The position numbers were made by a program, and so were the translations under genes. From an uncultured Bacteriovorax sp. (GTDB lineage: Bacteria; Bdellovibrionota; Bacteriovoracia; Bacteriovoracales; Bacteriovoracaceae): DNA of 9,788 bases. Below are positions 1 to 5,964 of this stretch, piece after piece. Below the pieces are notes generated by a model. It was not told the origin of the DNA. It ran no database searches and saw only the letters and a list, made by a program, of their open reading frames with translations. The DNA lies in contig CALUDF010000089.1 of the NCBI GenBank assembly GCA_943914745.1, positions 1 to 9,788 on the forward strand, given 5' to 3'. Position 1 is the first letter of the stretch; each line of letters opens with the position of its first letter.

Positions 1-323
1 CTCCTAAAATGACAGGACTGAGGACTTTAAGTGATGAGCTGGAGATGGAGATGAAGGTTCTTGCTGAGCTTGTAGAGCATCACATAAAAGAAGAAGAAAG
101 CGAGATCATCCCAAAAATGAGAAAAGACCTGGATAAAACAATTCTTAATGAAATGGGCTTTCAGTTCATGAAGCTTAGAAGTTTCACGACGAAAGATCTT
201 CGTCATTACCCAAAACTCCAGCAAGAGGTAGCGGGACTAAAAAAACTAGGTCATCGCGTATCTTCAAACTTTATTGCTAAAGTTCAAAAGCATACAACTG
301 GAAGAGTCCTTCATTCTCGATAG
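1..323 (+). CDS. Hemerythrin-like HHE domain protein, C-terminal part (truncated by window edge)
   Basis: The reading frame is open to the left edge (a Pro-Lys pair precedes the first visible Met at 9), so the gene probably starts outside the window. The visible part has the second half of an HHE cation-binding four-helix bundle: a helix ending in ELVEHHIKEEESEIIPKM. In this motif the His and Glu residues of H-x(3-4)-E type normally bind a di-iron centre or other metal. Family members sense or carry O2, NO or iron in the cytoplasm. The last 45 residues are basic, rich in Lys and Arg, and not diagnostic. No signal peptide can be judged because the N-terminus is missing. The gene ends at TAG 321-323, 28 bases before the next gene on the same strand, so co-transcription is possible. 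The first HHE motif is not visible, so the assignment rests on one motif. Confidence 0.7.
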   Translation, partial: PKMTGLRTLSDELEMEMKVLAELVEHHIKEEESEIIPKMRKDLDKTILNEMGFQFMKLRSFTTKDLRHYPKLQQEVAGLKKLGHRVSSNFIAKVQKHTTGRVLHSR

Positions 324-341
324 TGAGTGAGACTTTTGACT

Positions 342-346
342 AGAGG
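342..346 (+). promoter_or_regulatory. Ribosome binding site of the 127-aa secreted protein gene
   Basis: AGAGG lies five bases before the ATG at 352. It supports that start and the reality of a small gene with no recognisable family. Confidence 0.6.
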
Positions 347-351
347 TTTTT

Positions 352-735
352 ATGAGACGATATATTTTTTTGATGCTCGCTTTTTTCCTCGCCTTTCACG
401 CTCATGCCTACATGGGATTTGCTCTGCCCCCAGTAAGTGCTTCCCCGCAGGCCATGGCCAATGTCAATAAGGAGTCTTCGCTTAAGAAGAGGGATTTGCG
501 AGTGCTTGGAAACATAAAAGAATCTGAAGAAAAGGCCGATCAGCCCTCTGAGCAGGTTCCTATTGGGACAATATCAGCGACAAAGCCTTATAAAAAACCG
601 ATGAATTCCAAAGTGATTACACAGGCTTCTTGCAGAAGTTATGACGACAAAGTCTATGATTCAGGTGAGTCTGGCTATAATGACTGTGTCGAAAAGATCA
701 AAACGGATCGCAAGGAGACTAGAACTACAAAATAA
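352..735 (+). CDS. Small secreted protein of unknown function (127 aa)
   Basis: I do not recognise a family. The N-terminus is a clear Sec signal peptide: two arginines, a hydrophobic run at residues 4-15, and a likely cleavage after AHA at residue 19, leaving about 108 mature residues. The mature part is hydrophilic, Lys/Ser/Glu rich and probably largely disordered in the middle. Near the C-terminus are two cysteines (94 and 112) that could form one disulfide in the periplasm. The last 15 residues are strongly charged (KIKTDRKETRTTK). There is no lipobox cysteine after the signal peptide, so a lipoprotein is unlikely. AGAGG at 342-346 supports the start. The next gene, an L,D-transpeptidase, is also exported, so an envelope role is possible, but this is position only. 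Coding is supported by the signal peptide and ribosome binding site. Confidence 0.75.
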   Translation: MRRYIFLMLAFFLAFHAHAYMGFALPPVSASPQAMANVNKESSLKKRDLRVLGNIKESEEKADQPSEQVPIGTISATKPYKKPMNSKVITQASCRSYDDKVYDSGESGYNDCVEKIKTDRKETRTTK

Positions 736-750
736 CAAGTGATATATCCG

Positions 751-800
751 TCTTTCCTTGTCGGGCTTGGGTAAAGTTATCCAAGTACGACAAGGAAGGA
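751..800. repeat. Large imperfect inverted repeat (hairpin) ahead of the transpeptidase gene
   Basis: Bases 751-763 pair with 788-800 over 13 positions (one G-T wobble), with core TTCCTTGTCG / CGACAAGGAA. After a 2x2 internal loop, CTTGG at 766-770 pairs with CCAAG at 781-785, closing a 10-base loop. It starts 15 bases after the stop of the secreted-protein gene. Only three Ts follow, so a Rho-independent terminator on the + strand is not convincing. The right arm lies just upstream of a possible -10 (TAAAAT, 811-816), with ACGACA at 787-792 as a weak -35 at 18 bases. It could be a terminator, an operator overlapping a promoter, or an RNA leader structure. Confidence 0.7.
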
Positions 801-835
801 TTTCATCAGGTAAAATGATGGAAAGAGGTATTATC

Positions 836-1621
836 ATGAAACGAATGACAAAATTATTGTTTGCCACAGTCTTTTTAGCTGCAACAGTTGGAGCGCGCGC
901 CGATTATCTTTCATGGAAGGAAATTGAAAAGCGCTTTAAGGCGGAAGGATTAAACACTAAGGCCTTAAGTCACGTTCAATGTTTTTTTGACAATCATGAA
1001 AACACCGTCTTTAAAAGAAAGATGTCATTTAATGAAGCTGACAACCGTTGTGGGCAGAGTTCGGAAATCACTTTGGATAAAAAGCGCGTGTTTGCTCTCA
1101 TTGATTACACGGCCCCAAGTAATGAAAGGCGCATGTTCTTAGTTGATAGGCAGACTGGTGGGATTTCGACAATGGCCGTGGCCCATGGGCGCTATAAGGC
1201 CAGCATGATCAATACGCGCTTATCAGAGAATAAAAATTCGATCAAACACGCTCGCTACTTTAGCAACGAGCTAGGATCCAATGCTCCTTCAAGCGGCTTC
1301 TTCGTCTCTGGCGTTGAGTATGAAGGAAAATTTGGCAGAAGCATGGTGCTGCACGGACTTGAAGAAGGCATTAACGACAATGCATGCGAAAGGGCGGTGG
1401 TTGTCCATAAGCATTTAATGGTTACACGCTCAAATGCTTATGTTCTCTCTAGTGGTTGTCCGATGATTAGCCGTGATTACATTGATCACGTCATTAATCT
1501 TCTTCAGGGGCACTACGACTTAGCAAGTAATGAAGTCACTAATGGTTCGGTGGTCTTTATCTATGGCCCAAGAGAAGCAAAGTGGGCAAGTGGATCTTGC
1601 GCAGGGAATTTTAATCTCTAA
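836..1621 (+). CDS. Murein L,D-transpeptidase catalytic domain family protein (YkuD_2-like), periplasmic
   Basis: This is probably a periplasmic peptidoglycan enzyme that exchanges or cross-links peptide stems through a Cys acyl-enzyme. The frame is open from 758, but ATG 836 is chosen: AAGAGG at 823-828 sits seven bases upstream, and the 261-aa product then begins with a textbook signal peptide cleaved after ARA (residue 22). The catalytic domain covers about residues 80-258. It shows the order of conserved features of the PF13645 family: FLVD, AHGR (His117-Gly118), SN..GS..SSGFF (from Ser143), VLHGLEEGIND, VVVH (His191) and SSGCP with the probable nucleophile Cys208. The usual GRSWGCP context is changed to VLSSGCP. 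Length is normal. The neighbours are also secreted proteins. In Bdellovibrio-like predators, L,D-transpeptidases are known to act on self or prey walls. Which applies here cannot be told from sequence. Confidence 0.88.
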   Translation: MKRMTKLLFATVFLAATVGARADYLSWKEIEKRFKAEGLNTKALSHVQCFFDNHENTVFKRKMSFNEADNRCGQSSEITLDKKRVFALIDYTAPSNERRMFLVDRQTGGISTMAVAHGRYKASMINTRLSENKNSIKHARYFSNELGSNAPSSGFFVSGVEYEGKFGRSMVLHGLEEGINDNACERAVVVHKHLMVTRSNAYVLSSGCPMISRDYIDHVINLLQGHYDLASNEVTNGSVVFIYGPREAKWASGSCAGNFNL

Positions 1622-1646
1622 GAAAATCCCTTTTCACATTTTCTGA

Positions 1647-1675
1647 TTGCCAAGCTCACAGGATTGCCTGTTAAT
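1647..1675 (+). promoter_or_regulatory. Possible sigma-70-type promoter for the DUF3617 gene
   Basis: TTGCCA at 1647-1652 (five of six to TTGACA) is 17 bases from GTTAAT at 1670-1675 (four of six to TATAAT, missing the important second-position A). This would start transcription near 1682 and give a leader of about 24 bases. It is a weak match and only suggestive. Confidence 0.25.
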
Positions 1676-1705
1676 AGGATGACAATCTTTATTTAGTGAG
1701 GTCAC

Positions 1706-2254
1706 ATGAAGCTAAAAATACTTTTTCTTGTTTTTGTCACGACTAGTCTTTTTTCCCTTACTTCTGCAGCAGAAGGGATAAAGCCAGGTCTGTGGGAGCA
1801 TAGCATTGTTTTTAAGAGTCAAAGTGGTGATGTTGAAAAAAGTCTCATTGAACTAAAAAAGAGCTTAGAGAAAATGCCTCCTGAGCAACGCAAAATGGTG
1901 GAAGACATGATGGCCAAGAATGGAATGGGGCTAGGTAAAGAGACGACAATCAAGCTTTGCTTGACTAAAGAGCAGGCTGAAAACCTTGATATTCCACACC
2001 ACCAAGACTCCAATTGTAAGCAAGAGGTTCTCAATCGAACGGCAAAGAATATTAAAACGAAATTTACATGCACAGGAAATCCATCAAGCACTGGAGAAGC
2101 TGATTTTACGATCATCAATGCTTCGTCTTACACTGGCAAGGCCTTCATGAATACCGACGTGAATGGTAAAAAAGACCGTCTGGATATGGATCAAAAAGGA
2201 AAATGGCTTTCGGCTAATTGTGGAGCGATCGAGCCTATTAAAACACAAAAATAA
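1706..2254 (+). CDS. DUF3617 family periplasmic protein
   Basis: The product has 182 residues with a Sec signal peptide (hydrophobic 4-18, probable cleavage SAA|E after residue 22). The mature N-terminus carries the KPGLWE motif (26-31) typical of DUF3617 (PF12276). Four cysteines (85, 104, 122, 172) match the family's pattern of a C near the middle, a C-x-n-C pair and a closing GKW...NC, and would make two disulfides. A Lys/Glu-rich amphipathic helix with a PPEQRKMVEDMM segment (about 58-69) is inserted after KPGLWE, also usual in the family. The molecular function of DUF3617 is not known. GTGAGG at 1696-1701 supports the ATG. It follows the transpeptidase by 84 bases on the same strand and may have its own weak promoter. 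Family assignment is by motif recognition only. Confidence 0.8.
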   Translation: MKLKILFLVFVTTSLFSLTSAAEGIKPGLWEHSIVFKSQSGDVEKSLIELKKSLEKMPPEQRKMVEDMMAKNGMGLGKETTIKLCLTKEQAENLDIPHHQDSNCKQEVLNRTAKNIKTKFTCTGNPSSTGEADFTIINASSYTGKAFMNTDVNGKKDRLDMDQKGKWLSANCGAIEPIKTQK

Positions 2255-2265
2255 TCATCCAAGTT

Positions 2266-2306
2266 AGGGCCAGTCTATGGTAGCTTTGCTCTATCATGCT
2301 GGCCTT
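2266..2306 (+). promoter_or_regulatory. Hairpin containing the start codon of the ABC exporter
   Basis: AGGGCCAG (2266-2273) pairs with CTGGCCTT (2299-2306, one G-T). After a two-base bulge, TATGGTAG (2276-2283) pairs with CTATCATG (2291-2298, two G-T), leaving a seven-base loop. The ATG at 2296-2298 is therefore fully base-paired in the predicted RNA. The right arm is followed by TCTAAAA, not a T-run. It may be a translation-blocking structure, a weak terminator for the DUF3617 gene or a DNA dyad. Confidence 0.55.
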
Positions 2307-5300
2307 TCTAAAAAACTTCTTTTTTTTCAACGTTTCTCCACTCGTCAAAAAAGGGCGAAAGAAAATTCTTGCGTTTGATGACCTTCTTCCGGTTCCTCCT
2401 GAATTAGAGTTAGACCGCTCTTTTTTAGTGAAGCCTTTGGATATCAGAACGCAGCGGTCATTTATTTTTTCACTGGTGGGTGAGCAAAAGAAAACCGCTT
2501 TAAAGGCCTGGTGCTTTTATGCCCTGGGGACTCTCTCAAGTCTCTCCAGTCCCTTTTTCATCAATCAATTCATTACTCGTTTAACCCATCTCTCAAAAGG
2601 AGAGACGGCCTATTGGCAGGTGATTCCTGTTGCCATTTGTATTGGTTTAGTAGGCGTGATGATGGGGATAGGTTATCAACACAATTTCTACAACATTCTA
2701 AAAGTTAACGTGAAGATTGTTGCAAGGTTAAACCGCGTGATCTTTGAGAAGGCCTTGAAGCTTTCACAAAAAGCTCGCCAGAATGTGAATGTTGGCGATG
2801 TGGTCAATCACATGAGTTCTGATACTGAAGCCCTGGCGGATGTGCCGATGCTTGTCGGAGATTTGGGATGGGCGAGTTTGCTTTTAATCGGCAGTGTCTC
2901 CATGCTTTTTTATTATCTGGGATGGACGGCTTTTGTTGCCGTGGGGATTTTAATCATTCTTACTCCTGTCACTAGAAAGATCGCTAAGAAGTTCATTCAT
3001 CTAGAAGATGAGATGATGAAAAAGAGAGACTATCGGGTCACTTTGATGGGACAGATTTTGCAATCGATGAGACTCGTTAAGTATTATGTGTGGGAAGAAG
3101 AAATTTCTAACCAGGTGGGGCAGGTCAGACAAGAAGAGGTCCGGGCAAGGCGAAGTCTTGCTCAAGTTGAAATGCTCTCAGGTCTAAGCTTTGTGGCGAT
3201 TTCGACTTTGGTTCTTTTTGTCGCCCTTTGCACACATGTTTTAAGAGGAGAAATTCTAACACCCGCTCTGGTGCTGACGTGTGTGTCGCTCTTCGGGCTT
3301 CTGCAGGAACCCATCGGGCATTTGCCAGGCGTTCTCTCGAGGCTCATTAATGCCTGGGTTTCAGCAAAGAGGATCATTGAATTCTTAAACGCAGAGTCAG
3401 TGTCTCAACAGATTCTCTCACATGAGGCAAGACCCGTTATTTTTAAAAATGTTTACTATCAAAGTGAGAAAGGAAATTTCTCTTTTTTAAATTTAAATTT
3501 TTCAATCAATGAAGGTGAAACGGTTGCCATTGTCGGTGAGGTTGGCTCAGGAAAGACGACTCTATTGCAGCTGATGCTTCAGGAAATAAGACCACAGTCC
3601 GGTGAGGTCTTAATTAGCCGGGAGAGCCTGGGGTATGTGAGTCAGGAAAGTTACATAATGAACGCCACGGTTCTCGAGAATTTGAAGATGGGTCGTGAGG
3701 TCTCAGCGGAAAAAATTAAAGAAGCCTTGCATGTGACTTCATTAGAAAGAGACATTAAGAATCTTCCAGGCGGTCTTTTAACAGAGATTGGGGAAAAAGG
3801 AGTCAACTTAAGTGGAGGGCAAAAACAGCGCGTGTCTTTAGGCCGCTGTGTGATCCAGGACCCTGAAGTTGTTTTACTAGATGATCCTCTGTCGGCCGTA
3901 GATGTGAACACTGAAAAGGCCCTGGTGAGCAGTCTCATTCTTGGGAAGTGGAAAAATAAAACAGTTGTCATTGCCACTCACCGCCTGGAAGCTCTCGGCG
4001 AGTTTGACCGCATTTTATTTTTAGAAAAGGGGAAGATTGAAGCCGAGGGAAGTCTTAAGGAAATTTTAGAAAAGAGCGCTTCTTTTAAGCATTTTTACTC
4101 ACATCACCTGGAAGTTCATGCACTAGAAAACGACTCAGAACTTGCGGCCACAATAGGTGGTGAAAGTGAGAAGGCCGAGACGCGCTTGATGAGTGATGAA
4201 GACCGCGAAGAAGGGGCCGTGAAAGGCTCACTTTATTACGATTACATCAAGGCCCTTGGTGGAGAAGGCAGGCACCAGAAGATTATTATCATGACACTCA
4301 TTCTGGGAGTGTTGGCCATCTCTATTTTCCCTCTCATCACTCAATGGTGGTTAAGCTGGTTTTCAGGTCATCCAAAAGAAATCAGTGCTCTTCAAGGTGT
4401 GTTGATTTATGGGGCCATTGCTCTTGTGAGTTTGATTGTGCAGATGAGTAACCAGATTTTCTGGCTCAAGCGCGGGATAAAAGCAGGTGTAGAGCTGCAT
4501 GATAAAATGTTGGCGTCTGTTCTAAGGGCCCCTGTGCTCTTTTTTGATACGACTCCTGTTGGAAGGCTATTGCAGCGCTTTTCGCGCGATTTGGAGTCGG
4601 TGGATATTCAATTGCAGAGGAGTTTTGAATCGGCGGTGCAATCGCTTTTTCAGATTGTCGTCTCTCTTTCATTAATCATTATCACAGTTCCTTTAATCCT
4701 CGTGGTGATTTTGCCAATTGGAGTGGTGTACTGGAATTTGCAGATCCTATACCGGGCTTCAGCACGAGAGGCCAAGCGCATGGACTCGATTGCCCGCTCA
4801 CCTCGGTACGCACATTTTAAAGAAACACTCGGAGGCCTTCCGGTTATTCGCGCCTATAAAAAAGAAGCCTGGTTCAGAGAGCAATTTTTCTCTCATCTCG
4901 AAAAAAGCCAACAGGCCTTTGTGAATAATTTTTTACTCAATCGTTGGTTTTCAATTCGCATTCCCATGATTGGAGGACTGATTTCCGGATCGACTGCACT
5001 CTGTTTAATCGTGAGCGTGCACCAGGGGTATTTGACGGCTTCGACAGCAGGTTTAGTGATTCTTTATTCGATGTCTTTTTGGGGGGCCTTAAACTGGGGG
5101 ATTCGCATCCTCTCAGACCTGGAGTCGCGCATGACTTCAATCGAGCGCATTCGCTTCATGACTCATATCCCGAGTGAAAAAGATTTTATGACCAGTGAGG
5201 CTTCAGTGGTAGAGTCGTCATGGCCTAGTGCCGGGCATATCCGCTTCGTTAATGTGCATGCCCGTTATGATGAAAGCTTGCCTGAAGTCGTCAAAGGTCT

Positions 5301-5964
5301 TGACGTCGATATTCCTCCGGGAGCACAGGTTGGTATTGTCGGCCGCACAGGTGCGGGAAAGACGACACTCTTTCAAATGATTTATCGTTTCATTAATATT
5401 CACCAAGGAAAAATAGAAATTGATGGAGTTGATATTGCGAGTGTTGATTTAGGAACACTGAGATCAAGGCTTGCCATTATTCCCCAGGATCCAACTCTTT
5501 TTATGGGAACATTAAGAAGTAACCTGGACCCTTATTCAAGAAAGAGTGATGAAGAGATCTGGAAAGTTTTAAAAGACACTGGCCTTTATGAGTTGGTAAA
5601 AAGCTTTTCTCTGGGGCTTCTATCTCCGGTCAGTGATGGAGGCGCCAATCTTTCCCAAGGGCAACGTCAGCTTTTTTGTCTGGCACGCGCTCTTTTATTA
5701 AATGCAAAAATCATTATGCTGGATGAAGCGACAGCAAGTGTAGATGTCGTCTCTGACGCAAAAATTCAGCGAGTGCTCAGAAGAGAGCTTAAGGATAAGA
5801 CTGTTCTGGTGATTGCTCACCGCCTAGGAACTGTCGCAGACCTGGATTATCTCATGGTGATGAATGATGGGAGGCTGGAGTCGTTTAAAAAGCCTAACAG
5901 GACTCTTTTAGAGCAAGGCCAGGAGGAGTTTGGGCTTCTTGGGCCAGTACTGGAAGAGGTTTAA
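2296..5964 (+). CDS. Full-length ABC exporter (TMD-NBD-TMD-NBD), ABCC/MRP-like
   Basis: This inner-membrane ATP-driven exporter carries both halves in one 1222-residue chain; the substrate is unknown. The N-terminal segment (NVSPLVKKGRKK...DDLLPVPPE) resembles the region before TMD1 in MRP proteins. TMD1 is about 68-360 and TMD2 about 660-955. NBD1 has Walker A GEVGSGKTT (Lys420), LSGGQ 505-509, Walker B ending Asp529, then Asp530 where the catalytic Glu should be, D-loop SAVD and H-loop His562. NBD2 has GRTGAGKTT (Lys1022), LSQGQ 1119-1123, DEATASVD with Glu1144, and His1175. Walker A to signature is 12 residues shorter in NBD1 than in NBD2, a known ABCC trait. The linker (about 601-655) is acidic, with DREEGAVKGSLYYDYIKALGG like MRP linkers. 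There is no TMD0, so it resembles short MRPs. No clear Shine-Dalgarno sequence precedes ATG 2296, but a TAG at 2281-2283 limits upstream choices. Confidence 0.93.
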   Translation: MLAFLKNFFFFNVSPLVKKGRKKILAFDDLLPVPPELELDRSFLVKPLDIRTQRSFIFSLVGEQKKTALKAWCFYALGTLSSLSSPFFINQFITRLTHLSKGETAYWQVIPVAICIGLVGVMMGIGYQHNFYNILKVNVKIVARLNRVIFEKALKLSQKARQNVNVGDVVNHMSSDTEALADVPMLVGDLGWASLLLIGSVSMLFYYLGWTAFVAVGILIILTPVTRKIAKKFIHLEDEMMKKRDYRVTLMGQILQSMRLVKYYVWEEEISNQVGQVRQEEVRARRSLAQVEMLSGLSFVAISTLVLFVALCTHVLRGEILTPALVLTCVSLFGLLQEPIGHLPGVLSRLINAWVSAKRIIEFLNAESVSQQILSHEARPVIFKNVYYQSEKGNFSFLNLNFSINEGETVAIVGEVGSGKTTLLQLMLQEIRPQSGEVLISRESLGYVSQESYIMNATVLENLKMGREVSAEKIKEALHVTSLERDIKNLPGGLLTEIGEKGVNLSGGQKQRVSLGRCVIQDPEVVLLDDPLSAVDVNTEKALVSSLILGKWKNKTVVIATHRLEALGEFDRILFLEKGKIEAEGSLKEILEKSASFKHFYSHHLEVHALENDSELAATIGGESEKAETRLMSDEDREEGAVKGSLYYDYIKALGGEGRHQKIIIMTLILGVLAISIFPLITQWWLSWFSGHPKEISALQGVLIYGAIALVSLIVQMSNQIFWLKRGIKAGVELHDKMLASVLRAPVLFFDTTPVGRLLQRFSRDLESVDIQLQRSFESAVQSLFQIVVSLSLIIITVPLILVVILPIGVVYWNLQILYRASAREAKRMDSIARSPRYAHFKETLGGLPVIRAYKKEAWFREQFFSHLEKSQQAFVNNFLLNRWFSIRIPMIGGLISGSTALCLIVSVHQGYLTASTAGLVILYSMSFWGALNWGIRILSDLESRMTSIERIRFMTHIPSEKDFMTSEASVVESSWPSAGHIRFVNVHARYDESLPEVVKGLDVDIPPGAQVGIVGRTGAGKTTLFQMIYRFINIHQGKIEIDGVDIASVDLGTLRSRLAIIPQDPTLFMGTLRSNLDPYSRKSDEEIWKVLKDTGLYELVKSFSLGLLSPVSDGGANLSQGQRQLFCLARALLLNAKIIMLDEATASVDVVSDAKIQRVLRRELKDKTVLVIAHRLGTVADLDYLMVMNDGRLESFKKPNRTLLEQGQEEFGLLGPVLEEV

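Noticed and set aside
758..835. Upstream ATG at 758 for the L,D-transpeptidase
   Set aside because: It lies inside the hairpin arm with no ribosome binding site and would bury the signal peptide. ATG 836 has AAGAGG at good spacing.
1621..1644. AGAAAAT / ATTTTCT inverted repeat after the transpeptidase as a terminator
   Set aside because: A seven-pair, nearly all A-T stem with a 10-base loop and no T-run is too weak to call.
4944..5177. Open frames on both strands inside the exporter gene
   Set aside because: They are shadows of a strongly conserved coding frame, have no ribosome binding sites, and their products lack domain features.
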